A DNA stretch of 54,945 nucleotides, taken from contig CANQKH010000009.1 of assembly GCA_947624415.1 (NCBI GenBank), positions 1-54,945 of the forward strand, written 5' to 3'. The number at the start of each line of letters is the position of its first letter. Position 1 is the stretch's first letter. The translations under genes and the position numbers were made by a program. Below are positions 38,844 through 47,596 of this stretch, piece after piece. The notes beneath the pieces are model-generated. The model was not told the DNA's origin, made no database searches, and worked only from the letters and a program-made list of their open reading frames with translations. This DNA comes from an uncultured Clostridia bacterium. Its GTDB lineage: Bacteria; Bacillota; Clostridia; Christensenellales; UBA1242.

Positions 38844-40382
38844 TTATACTTGTTTTTTCTTTAATTTTAACCTTGGAATGTTAAATTTCTTCTTTGCACT
38901 AATTAAAAAGGCTTTCACATCAAATAAGTTCATAACTGCACCCAAAAGAATATAACTTGTAACACTTACAATGCCACCTATCATAAGTGTTATAAAGAGT
39001 GGAAAAATATATCCTGATAAACTCACTATAAATGTTGTGAGTGCGGCGGAAGGCAAGAGAAGAACTGCCAACTTTAATATTTTACTTGTTAATCTTAATT
39101 CAATTTTCAACTTTCTCTTTATTAATAAAATATTTAAGGATGAAACAATTAAATAATTTAGCCCCATGCCCCATATTAGCGAATTAATTCCAAAAAGAGG
39201 AGGGAAAAACCATAATGCTAAAAACATAACTATTGCTCCGCAAATAAAGTTTAAAAACGATTTCTTTTCTAAGCCAAGAGAATTTAAAATAGATGATGAT
39301 ATATTTGTTAGACCGAGAGGTATCATCACCCAAGACGCCGTTTGAAGGAGAACCCCGCTTAACGTGTTATCATATAAAAATTGACCTATTTGCTCGCCAA
39401 CTCCCATAAAAACAGGAACAAACATCGCCGAAATAAAAAGAGCAAATGCTATTGAAGAAACCACCCTTTCTTCAATATATTTTTTATTGTTTTGAGCAAG
39501 TGCCGTTGAAATCTCTGGAACTAATGCCGTTGAAAGCGAACCTATTATAGTCGTAGGTATAAAAAGCAGAGGGAAAGTCATTCCCATTGCCACTCCAAAA
39601 AGGCTCATAGCTTGATTGCTTGTATATCCTATTGCAATAAGCCTAGCAGGAATAATAATTGCGACTAAAGGACTTATAAATGAACCAGCAATTCTCATCA
39701 ACGTAATTGGTGTGGATTGTTTTATAAGTGGTGAAAATTCTTTTTTGCTCAATTTTCCTAGTCTGCCACCATAATAAAAGAATAAAAGAGTAACAAAAAT
39801 CATGGAAAGGAAGCAAGCGAGAGTCATTGTCCATCCCACGCTTAAAGCATTTTCTAAAGCAGTAAACGTTGTCGAAATTGCGAGAATTCCTAGAATTATT
39901 CTAACGACCTGCTCATAAAGTTCGCTCACGCATAACGCAAAATAATTGCCCTGCCCCCACAACGCACCACGAAAAACACTATATACTGCTGAAAAAATCA
40001 AACTTGGCAAAAGTATTATCAAAATTTGTATACATCTTTCATCTGATAATAGTTTTGAAAATAAATTTTTAAAAATTATTACTATTAAACATAATATAAT
40101 TGAAAGTATAAGTGAATAAAGTAATGCAACGCTTATTAAAGATGCCTCTCTCTTTTTATCTTTGCTTGCAATATAGGAGGCACTAATTCGTGAAATTATA
40201 AGAGGCAAACCACTTGAAACTATAGTCAATAGCACCATGAAAACAGATGATGCGACTTGATAAATTCCAACTCCTTCAGCACCAACAACTCTAGACAGAA
40301 TAATCCTAAACAAAAAACCCAATATTCTTGTCAAAACAGAAAAAATTGTAATTAAAACAACACTTTTAAATAAAGATTTCAT
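38844..40382 (-). CDS. SpoVB-like polysaccharide/lipid II flippase family protein
   Basis: 512 residues with about 14 membrane helices, of the MOP (MATE/MVF) superfamily. The N-terminus SVLTRILGFLFRIILSRVVGAEGVGIYQ and later FRGALWGQGNYFALCVSELYEQVVR are typical of SpoVB/YtgP. SpoVB is needed for spore cortex synthesis and probably moves a lipid-linked precursor; paralogues act in vegetative growth, so the exact role is not certain. A spoVB gene lies close to mfd in Bacillus, consistent with this place. GAGGAGAGAG is the ribosome site. Confidence 0.88.
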   Translation of the reverse strand: MKSLFKSVVLITIFSVLTRILGFLFRIILSRVVGAEGVGIYQVASSVFMVLLTIVSSGLPLIISRISASYIASKDKKREASLISVALLYSLILSIILCLIVIIFKNLFSKLLSDERCIQILIILLPSLIFSAVYSVFRGALWGQGNYFALCVSELYEQVVRIILGILAISTTFTALENALSVGWTMTLACFLSMIFVTLLFFYYGGRLGKLSKKEFSPLIKQSTPITLMRIAGSFISPLVAIIIPARLIAIGYTSNQAMSLFGVAMGMTFPLLFIPTTIIGSLSTALVPEISTALAQNNKKYIEERVVSSIAFALFISAMFVPVFMGVGEQIGQFLYDNTLSGVLLQTASWVMIPLGLTNISSSILNSLGLEKKSFLNFICGAIVMFLALWFFPPLFGINSLIWGMGLNYLIVSSLNILLIKRKLKIELRLTSKILKLAVLLLPSAALTTFIVSLSGYIFPLFITLMIGGIVSVTSYILLGAVMNLFDVKAFLISAKKKFNIPRLKLKKKQV

Positions 40383-40440
40383 ACTCTCTCCTCATATATG
40401 TTATTAAAGAAGAATAAAATTTAATACAAAAGGAGTTAAA

Positions 40441-40596
40441 ATGAAAAAAGAATTAAATTATATTTATATTGTTCAAGAAGGAGATAATATTGAGAGTATT
40501 GCAAAAAAATATGGAGTTAGTGCAATGAGAATTTTAATTAAAAATTCAATATCCCCATCTATGGTAAAAAAAGGAAAAGTATTAATTATTTGCTAA
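40441..40596 (+). CDS. LysM mini-protein
   Basis: 51 residues that are almost nothing but one LysM domain: YIYIVQEGDNIESIAKKYGVS, then N and GKVLII, ending at Cys. LysM binds peptidoglycan or chitin-like glycans. There is no signal peptide, so it may work in the cytoplasm or mother cell, as LysM proteins of spore coats do (inference). A good AAAGGAGTT site is eight bases upstream. The gene is divergent from the SpoVB-like gene and its last 11 bases overlap the end of the convergent TVP38 gene. Confidence 0.75.
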   Translation: MKKELNYIYIVQEGDNIESIAKKYGVSAMRILIKNSISPSMVKKGKVLIIC

Positions 40597-41299
40597 ATCT
40601 TTTGGTTACCTTCTTTACAAAAGCCTCTATTTTTTCGTTATATTTGCTTGAAAGATATAGCGCAAATAAAGATATGATGATTATTATTCCCCACACAACA
40701 AGTCCCCAGTCGTGATATGGAATTACCTTTCCGCTTGAAAGATAACTGACTAGAAAAATTGATATTGGTCTTGTTATAAGTTGAGTCAAAATAAAAAACG
40801 CCCAACTCATATCTGTAACTCCCGCCACTAAGCACAAAACATCATCAGGGAAAAATGGCAAAATCATCATTAATACAAATGTATATTTGCAATTTGACAA
40901 AAAACCTATCCATTTTTTTTGTGCTTGCTCACCCACCATAAACTTAACCAATTTTTTACCAAAAACACGCCCCAAGAAAAATGCTAATGCACTACCAAGT
41001 AATATGCCAGAAAGTGAAAGCAAACCACCCTCAAATGGTCCATAAATTAAACTACCTGCAATTATCAAAATTGGAGAAGGTATTGGAATAAATGTTACTT
41101 GCAAAAATTGGAGAAATACAAAGGCAAACCTTCCCCAAAAACCCAATTCTAGTATTATTGCCTGTAATTTTTCAACTGAATTAAACTTATCCCAAAGCCC
41201 CGTTTTGTATAAAATTAAATAAGTAATGCCAAAAATTAATGCCAGCAAAACTAATACAAATATTATTCTTAATATTTTTTTTGTAAGAGACATTTCCAT
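40586..41299 (-). CDS. TVP38/TMEM64 family membrane protein
   Basis: 237 residues with five or six membrane helices. The signature region FLQVTFIPIPSPILIIAGSLIYGPFEGGLLSLSGILLGSALAFFLGRVFGKK is the SNARE-associated/VTT (DedA-like) domain. These proteins are thought to act on membrane lipids. The start may be the ATG at 41299, five bases after TATAAT (leaderless-like), or the ATG at 41293 using AAGG. The 3' end overlaps the LysM gene. Confidence 0.88.
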   Translation of the reverse strand: MEMSLTKKILRIIFVLVLLALIFGITYLILYKTGLWDKFNSVEKLQAIILELGFWGRFAFVFLQFLQVTFIPIPSPILIIAGSLIYGPFEGGLLSLSGILLGSALAFFLGRVFGKKLVKFMVGEQAQKKWIGFLSNCKYTFVLMMILPFFPDDVLCLVAGVTDMSWAFFILTQLITRPISIFLVSYLSSGKVIPYHDWGLVVWGIIIIISLFALYLSSKYNEKIEAFVKKVTKRFSK

Positions 41300-41394
41300 A
41301 CCTTATTATAAAGAAAAAATTTGATAATTATTCTTATTACCGAAAGTATATTTTTTATTCAAAAACAAACAATATCTATATTAAAGGAGAAATT

Positions 41395-42906
41395 GTGAAA
41401 AGTTCGGTAAAAGTAAATAAATCAAATAAAAAACTTTCTATTTTGTGGCTTATAATTGTCGCTTTTATTGCTGTAAGTCTTTTACTATTTTGTCAATTTT
41501 ATTTTGGTGATTCTATTAATTCCAAATCTACATTCTATCCAAACACGTTTATAAATGGCGTCGATGTTTCTGGTTTGACAAAGGCAGAAGCAAGCAATGT
41601 AATTCAAGAAAATTTTATTTCCAACAAGGATAATATCAATATTACTTTAAAATCCAAGGATAAAACATGGAACATAACTGGTGAGGATTTGAGCTATATT
41701 GGCAATTTTAATCCTACCCTTGATGAAGTTATGCAATATGGACATGAAGGTAATATTTTTGAAAAGAAAAAATTATCAAATAAAATCAAAAAAGAAGGTT
41801 TAAATGTTAACATTCCAATAGAAGATGTTTATGGCGGATTTAACGATAAAATCGAAACAATCATAGGCGAGTTAGAAACTGCACCAAAACCTAGCAAAAT
41901 AGAATTTAATCCAAATAGCGAAAATATGTTTAATATATTACCCCCTCAAAATGGTCTGATAGTAAACAAAGATGAATTAAAAAAAATGCTGAGTTCTGCA
42001 CTTAATGAAAAAAATTTTGACATTGAAATCCCTATCGTTGAAGTATTGCCACAAGAAGACCTTCAATCCCTGCAAAATAAGATTGCCATTCGCTCATCTT
42101 TTTCAACAGATTACTCAAAGTCAACAAGTGATAGAAAATATAATATAAAAATGGCTTTGTCTAAATTTAATGGTATGATTATTGAACCCGGCCAAGAAGT
42201 GTCATTCAATAGCATTACTGGAGCAAGAACAAAAGATAATGGCTATAAAACAGCAAAAATAATAATTGGGGGCAAATATGTAGATGGAGTAGGCGGAGGT
42301 GTCTGCCAAGCATCTACTACACTTTATAATGCCTTAATTTTGGCAGATGTCGACATTTTACAAGTCAATCATCATACTCTACCAGCATCTTACGTCCCTC
42401 TTTCCTTTGACGCAATGGTGAGCGAGGGTTATGCCGACCTTGTTTTTAAAAATACATTAGAGACACCTATTTTTATCAAAACAATTTGCGATGATAAAAC
42501 AGCAACTGTTCAAATTTATGGTCAACCACTTGAAGAAGGAGTTACACTAAAAGCCCGTGCTGAACTTGTTAAAATCATTCCTCATGGCGGAGATGACATT
42601 ATAAAAGATGTTAAAAATGAATACGGCGACAAGGTTTTATATAAGGGCGAATACTATAGATTAAAATTCCCGCAAGAGGGCTACGAATCAAAAGGCTATA
42701 TTCAAAAAATAAAAAATGGAGAAATTATTGAAGAAAAAGAAATAAGGCACGACAAATATCTTCCTCAAAATGGCATTATTGTAGAGGGAAATTATACGCT
42801 TGAAGAGGGAATGACTCTTCCTGCAAATAATGTAAAATATATTCCACCCCAAAAAGTAACTGAAGAAAATGAAAAGAATGCTAAAATGAGATGGAATATG
42901 AATTAA
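41395..42906 (+). CDS. VanW family protein with YoaR-type domain
   Basis: 503 residues: one N-terminal membrane helix (about 16-37), then the extracellular part. PNTFINGVDVSGLTKAEASNVI marks a YoaR/peptidoglycan-binding-4 type domain, and a VanW domain runs from about 230 to 385 with VGGGVCQASTTLYNALILADVDI and ADLVFKNTLETPIFIKT. The last part resembles a G5-like tail. VanW proteins are found with cell-wall genes; their biochemical role is not settled. It begins with GTG behind AAAGGAG. Its stop codon abuts the stop of the convergent cca gene. Confidence 0.92.
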   Translation: MKSSVKVNKSNKKLSILWLIIVAFIAVSLLLFCQFYFGDSINSKSTFYPNTFINGVDVSGLTKAEASNVIQENFISNKDNINITLKSKDKTWNITGEDLSYIGNFNPTLDEVMQYGHEGNIFEKKKLSNKIKKEGLNVNIPIEDVYGGFNDKIETIIGELETAPKPSKIEFNPNSENMFNILPPQNGLIVNKDELKKMLSSALNEKNFDIEIPIVEVLPQEDLQSLQNKIAIRSSFSTDYSKSTSDRKYNIKMALSKFNGMIIEPGQEVSFNSITGARTKDNGYKTAKIIIGGKYVDGVGGGVCQASTTLYNALILADVDILQVNHHTLPASYVPLSFDAMVSEGYADLVFKNTLETPIFIKTICDDKTATVQIYGQPLEEGVTLKARAELVKIIPHGGDDIIKDVKNEYGDKVLYKGEYYRLKFPQEGYESKGYIQKIKNGEIIEEKEIRHDKYLPQNGIIVEGNYTLEEGMTLPANNVKYIPPQKVTEENEKNAKMRWNMN

Positions 42907-44142
42907 TTATAAAAATTTAAGTTTATCGCCCACTGCAAGCAAAAGGTCTGCTCTTTCATTATTGACCTTACCATCAAAAACATCGCTAAGCAAACTTTCC
43001 AATATAGGCTTATATCTATTTGCTTGAACTGTTGGAAAATTTATTTTCAAATCATCACCATTTATCTTTAAATCTTTAACCGACACAATGAGTTTATGGG
43101 ATATAATATATTTATAAAAGAAATAATATTTGTTTGCTAAAGATTTTGATTTGTGAATCAAAAGCAAATAAATTTGTTGGAAATTATTAAAATACTTAAA
43201 GAAATATGGCTTGTTTTGAACTTTATTTAAAGCTGCATAATAGCCTGAAAGAATATTTATATAACTCTCCGCCATTTTCTTGTTTAGGCCAAAAGAATTT
43301 AATAAAATTAAGTTTAAATAATATGAAACTGAAGTTGGATTTACGTTGTCAATAACATCTATCAAAAAGCCCTGAGATTTATGTTGAACTTTTTTTACCA
43401 TATTAAATTTTAACTTAGGACAATCTATACCAAAAATTGTCCACAAACCACCTTTATTAAAATTTTTAAGTGCCTGCATATATGCATTGGATTTTGAAAC
43501 GCCTTTATATTTACTACCACTATGAAGTATCCTAGTTATTTCATATACAACACGTTCTCCTGACACATCTTTTAAATTTTCCTTATATTTAAAAGCCCCT
43601 TCAAGCGTTGATTTATCAATTTTAAAATTTAATTCACATTGGAAACGAAAAAGTCGTAAAACCCTTACACCATCATGACAGAATACATCATCTGGCGTCT
43701 CTATAGTTTTTAAAATTCGCTTTTTAATATCTTCAATTCCGCCATAAAAATCATAAATTTTATCATTTTTTATGTCGTAATAAATAGAATTGCAAGAAAA
43801 ATCTCTTCTTTTGGCATCCTCTCGCACACTTGTTATAAACTCCACCCTTTCTGGCAAATGTGCACCACCTTCTGGATAATAATCTTTTCTAAAAGTCGTA
43901 TATTCATATTTTTCATCATCACATAAAATAAGAGCAGAGCCCAACACTTTGCTTTTTACCTTTAATGTGAAATTGCTGTCTTTTAATAATTTCTCGACTT
44001 CATCAAGTGTTAATGGAGAAACAATATCTATGTCGTCATTTTTTATCCCCATTATTTGATTTCTTATATATCCACCAACTATGTAAAGTTCTGGAAAGCT
44101 TTTTGCCAATTCCTCCAGATTCTTTGAAATTTTGATTTGCAT
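42907..44142 (-). CDS. cca: CCA tRNA nucleotidyltransferase / poly(A) polymerase family
   Basis: Adds or repairs the CCA end of tRNA. 411 residues, class II nucleotidyltransferase. Motifs: YIVGGYIRNQIMG, NDDIDIVSP (the catalytic DxD is ND-DID), RRDFSCNSIYYDI and RVLRLFRFQCELNF. The C-terminal region lacks an HD domain. A poly(A) polymerase (pcnB) is the alternative, as the two are hard to tell apart, but one such gene is expected to be cca in Firmicutes. GAGGTAAA is the ribosome site. Confidence 0.88.
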   Translation of the reverse strand: MQIKISKNLEELAKSFPELYIVGGYIRNQIMGIKNDDIDIVSPLTLDEVEKLLKDSNFTLKVKSKVLGSALILCDDEKYEYTTFRKDYYPEGGAHLPERVEFITSVREDAKRRDFSCNSIYYDIKNDKIYDFYGGIEDIKKRILKTIETPDDVFCHDGVRVLRLFRFQCELNFKIDKSTLEGAFKYKENLKDVSGERVVYEITRILHSGSKYKGVSKSNAYMQALKNFNKGGLWTIFGIDCPKLKFNMVKKVQHKSQGFLIDVIDNVNPTSVSYYLNLILLNSFGLNKKMAESYINILSGYYAALNKVQNKPYFFKYFNNFQQIYLLLIHKSKSLANKYYFFYKYIISHKLIVSVKDLKINGDDLKINFPTVQANRYKPILESLLSDVFDGKVNNERADLLLAVGDKLKFL

Positions 44143-44172
44143 TAGTTTACCTCAAATACTTTTTACATTAAT

Positions 44173-44201
44173 ATAATAAAATATTTGCTAAATATTGTCA
44201 A
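44173..44201 (-). promoter_or_regulatory. sigma-A promoter of cca
   Basis: On the minus strand TTGACA (44196-44201), a 17-base spacer and TATTAT (44173-44178). A leader of about 20-25 nt with GAGGTAAA follows. It is back to back with the promoter of the P-type ATPase gene. Confidence 0.8.
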
Positions 44202-44218
44202 ATCTATTTATAATAAAG

Positions 44219-44248
44219 TTGACTTTTTGACAATAAATAATATATAAT
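44219..44248 (+). promoter_or_regulatory. sigma-A promoter giving a near-leaderless P-type ATPase mRNA
   Basis: TTGACT (44219-44224), an 18-base spacer and TATAAT (44243-44248). The ATG follows eight bases later (44257) and there is no ribosome site. A nearer TTGACA (44227-44232) is only 10 bases from the -10 box and is not usable with it. Confidence 0.75.
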
Positions 44249-44256
44249 ATTAAAAG

Positions 44257-46848
44257 ATGAGCAAGAAAAAAACAGAAAAAATTGTAGATTCAAGAGTTCA
44301 ATTGATTCTTAAAAATAAAAATCAATATAATCGAAAAATATCAAACGTATATAGTATTGATACTCTTTTTTATACTCAAGAAGGTTTGGAAAATAATAAA
44401 TCCTTTATTGAAAAATTGAAAGATAAAAGAAAAAGAAAATCCGTCATTGAAGAATACAAACCTTTTGTTGATGAATCAGTTGAAAGATTTAATGTGGACT
44501 TGAATACCGGTCTGAGCGAAGAGCAAGTAAAGGCAAGATTTGAGGCAAATCTTACAAATAAAACTAAGGTCGCATCCTCAAAATCGGTAACCTCAATCTT
44601 GGTAAAAAATATTTTCACCTTCTTTAATATGTTATGGCTAATAATTGCAGTCGCCTTAATTTGGGTGGGTTCATACAAGGATTTAATTTTTGTATTTGTT
44701 ATTGTTGCAAACACTGCCATTGCAATCATTCAAGAATTGCGTGCAAAATTTGCAGTAGAAAAACTTTCGCTTGTTACGTCGCCACTAGTAAAAACAATAC
44801 GTGATGGGAAAATTATTGAAATCCCCGCCGATCAACTTGTTCTTGACGATATTATATTACTCACTAGCGGAAATCAAATCCCCTCTGATAGCATAATATT
44901 AAATGGTAACGTCGAAGTCAATGAAAGCCTTTTAACAGGCGAATCAAATGCCATTGAAAAAGGTAAAAACGACAACCTGCTTTCAGGAAGTTTTATAGTA
45001 TCTGGCGAATGTTACGCAAAAGTGGATAAAATTGGAAGCGATAACTATATTTACCAAATGGCAAAAAAAGCAAAAGAATTTAAAACTCCACAATCAAGTC
45101 TTTTTAAAGACTTAAATAGACTTATAAAATACATCGGTATTGCCCTTGTCCCTATCGGTGTGTTGACATTTTTAAAGGAATACTCCATAGCAGGTTCTAC
45201 AATTCAAACACAAATTACTAAAACAAGCGGCGCTTTAACAAGCATGATTCCTGCAGGAATGTTCTTGCTTGTTACTATTAGTTTGGCTTTAGGCGTTGTC
45301 AAACTATCAAGGAAAAAAACTCTTGTGAGAGATTTGTATTCCATTGAAATGCTGGCAAGAACAAATGTTTTATGTCTTGACAAAACGGGAACTATAACAG
45401 ACGGAACAATGAGAGTCGTTGACTTTATGAGTTATACAAGAAAAAGAACAACAAGCATAAAAAAAATATTGTCGAATGTTTTAAATGTTCAAAAAACATC
45501 AAATGCGACCTCCACTGCAATGATTAAAGAATTTGGAAGAAGCCAAGATATGAATGCTATAAATATTGCCGAATTTTCTTCCGATAAAAAATATTCTATA
45601 ACACAATTTTCAAACAAAAAAATTTATTTCCTGGGGGCTATATCTAAAATAGGTTGCCAATTGACAGAAGAACAGGTTGACTTCATAAAACAACAACAGG
45701 CAAAAGGTTTGCGTGTCTTAGGCTTAAGTGAACTTGAAAATGCAGTTTTTGACAAGAAAATGAATGGGAAAAAATCAACACTTTTAGCAATAATAGTCCT
45801 TGAAGAGCATATTCGTGATGATGCTATTGAAACTATACAATGGTTTAAAGACAATGGTGTAGAGATAAAAATTATTTCAGGTGATGATCCAGCAACTGTT
45901 TCAAAAATTGCACAACGTGTAGGAGTAAAAAATAGTGATAAATATGTTTCACTAGAAAACGTCAGCATGAAAGAACTTGAAATTCTTGCGGACCAATTCA
46001 CTGTTTTTGGAAGAGTTACTCCCGAGCAAAAATATACAATAATTAAAGCACTTAAAAACAAAGGCAAAGTTGTTGCGATGACTGGCGATGGCGTCAACGA
46101 TACCCTTGCCCTTAAGGAGGCAGATTGCTCAATAGCAATGGCAGACGGCAGTGAGGTTGCAAGAAGTATTTCTAAAATTGTTCTATTAGAATCAAACTTC
46201 TCCTCTATTCCGGCCGTAGTAAAAGAAGGCAGACAAGTTGTAAATAATGTTCAAAATTCTTCTTCGCTATTCCTTATGAAAACATTTTTTGCAATATCAC
46301 TTACAATACTTACACTATTTTTACAATTAGAATATCCATTCCAGCCAAGTATGATGATGCTTCTAGAATGCTTTGTAATAGGACTTCCTTCATTCCTGCT
46401 TACTTTTGAACCAAACACAAAACCTATTAAAGGTAACTTTATTCCACAGGTTATGAAACGGTCTTTACCGAGAGCATTCCTTATGCTTTTAAATGTCATG
46501 ATTGTTATTGCACTTAACCAAAAATTAAGTTATATAAGTCAAACAGACTATATCACTTTAGCAATTCTTGTTATGACGTTTACAGGATACTTAAACCTTG
46601 CAACTCTTTGTATTCCGCCTTCCTTATTGAAAGGGTTCACTGCAATTTTTGCTTTAGTCGCAAATATTGTTGCAATTATTGCATTGCCTCAACTTTTCTA
46701 TATAAAAGTTGAAAATATGCTTTCAACACTTTTGACATTCTTTGCAATAATGTTAGCATCTATTATAATACTTGTAGCCATTAAATTGAATCAAAAACGA
46801 ATTGATAAACTGCGAGCAAAAGTTATTAGTTTGTTACAAAAGCAATAA
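44257..46848 (+). CDS. cation-transporting P-type ATPase (CtpE-like)
   Basis: 863 residues. Actuator motif TGES at 227-230, phosphorylation loop DKTGTITDG from Asp375, hinge TGDGVND at 609-615, about ten membrane helices. The fourth-helix region MIPAGMFLLVT is close to CtpE-type pumps, reported as Ca2+ transporters in mycobacteria, rather than to heavy-metal CPx pumps; no N-terminal metal-binding Cys motif is present. The ion is therefore uncertain (Ca2+ favoured by similarity). The first 80 residues form a charged cytoplasmic extension. Starts without a ribosome site. Confidence 0.93.
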   Translation: MSKKKTEKIVDSRVQLILKNKNQYNRKISNVYSIDTLFYTQEGLENNKSFIEKLKDKRKRKSVIEEYKPFVDESVERFNVDLNTGLSEEQVKARFEANLTNKTKVASSKSVTSILVKNIFTFFNMLWLIIAVALIWVGSYKDLIFVFVIVANTAIAIIQELRAKFAVEKLSLVTSPLVKTIRDGKIIEIPADQLVLDDIILLTSGNQIPSDSIILNGNVEVNESLLTGESNAIEKGKNDNLLSGSFIVSGECYAKVDKIGSDNYIYQMAKKAKEFKTPQSSLFKDLNRLIKYIGIALVPIGVLTFLKEYSIAGSTIQTQITKTSGALTSMIPAGMFLLVTISLALGVVKLSRKKTLVRDLYSIEMLARTNVLCLDKTGTITDGTMRVVDFMSYTRKRTTSIKKILSNVLNVQKTSNATSTAMIKEFGRSQDMNAINIAEFSSDKKYSITQFSNKKIYFLGAISKIGCQLTEEQVDFIKQQQAKGLRVLGLSELENAVFDKKMNGKKSTLLAIIVLEEHIRDDAIETIQWFKDNGVEIKIISGDDPATVSKIAQRVGVKNSDKYVSLENVSMKELEILADQFTVFGRVTPEQKYTIIKALKNKGKVVAMTGDGVNDTLALKEADCSIAMADGSEVARSISKIVLLESNFSSIPAVVKEGRQVVNNVQNSSSLFLMKTFFAISLTILTLFLQLEYPFQPSMMMLLECFVIGLPSFLLTFEPNTKPIKGNFIPQVMKRSLPRAFLMLLNVMIVIALNQKLSYISQTDYITLAILVMTFTGYLNLATLCIPPSLLKGFTAIFALVANIVAIIALPQLFYIKVENMLSTLLTFFAIMLASIIILVAIKLNQKRIDKLRAKVISLLQKQ

Positions 46849-46854
46849 TACATT

Positions 46855-46883
46855 AAAAAAAGTCCATTAATTGGACTTTTTTT
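46855..46883. terminator. bidirectional terminator between the P-type ATPase and ftsH-partner genes
   Basis: A perfect 12-bp inverted repeat, AAAAAAAGTCCA and TGGACTTTTTTT, with a 5-nt loop. It lies seven bases from one stop codon and three from the other. Confidence 0.93.
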
Positions 46884-46885
46884 GT

Positions 46886-47596
46886 TTAAAGTTTTTCGGC
46901 ATACTCATACAACTTATAAGTATTTACTTTTACTTTAATTTCTGTTATTCTACCTGTCAAATATCCATCAGTAGCAAACAATAATGTAACTTCATGTTCT
47001 TGATTTGTGTTGTATATATTAAAATATAATTCAGTAAATGTAAGATTGACTCTCGAATCGATTTTTGAGAAATATTCGCTTCCATCCTTATTTAATAATT
47101 TTACTGGCTGATAATATTTAATTCTTACATAACTTGTATTTAATCTTGACCTCAAATCGCTACTTATACCAGTTTTGGTTGAACTTGAAGAATAGAATGG
47201 TAAATTTGTTTCATTAATTTCATAGCCTCCCAACCTGCCGGTAAATATTGCTGTAAGAAGTTTTGTTTCAAATACATCATCAACCAGATTATTAAACTTT
47301 TCGTATTCCTCATCAGTTTGCCCCAAATTGAATGTAGGTGAACCTGATTCAAGATAAACCTCGTATGTTGTTGGATTTGTCATAAAAATCGGTTTTAGAT
47401 CAATTTTTATACAAGATAATATTATAATTGTTAATGATAACAAAACTGCAACTAAAGAAATTGAAGAAAATACTATTATTCTCTTCTTTTTTTTCTTTGC
47501 GAGATATTCATCGCTAACAGTAGTTAAAATTTCATTATCAGCATCATTTTTTTCTGTAACAGGTTGCTCTTCTTCCTTTAACGTTTCATCCATCAT
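46886..47596 (-). CDS. single-pass membrane protein cotranscribed with ftsH
   Basis: 236 residues: an acidic cytoplasmic start, KKKKKRIIVF and one membrane helix (about 40-63), then an ectodomain with no family I know. Its ATG overlaps the ftsH stop (TAATG), so it is translationally coupled to ftsH. This could mean a partner or substrate adaptor at the membrane, as HflKC or similar proteins are elsewhere, but it does not resemble those. Confidence 0.7.
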   Translation of the reverse strand: MMDETLKEEEQPVTEKNDADNEILTTVSDEYLAKKKKKRIIVFSSISLVAVLLSLTIIILSCIKIDLKPIFMTNPTTYEVYLESGSPTFNLGQTDEEYEKFNNLVDDVFETKLLTAIFTGRLGGYEINETNLPFYSSSSTKTGISSDLRSRLNTSYVRIKYYQPVKLLNKDGSEYFSKIDSRVNLTFTELYFNIYNTNQEHEVTLLFATDGYLTGRITEIKVKVNTYKLYEYAEKL

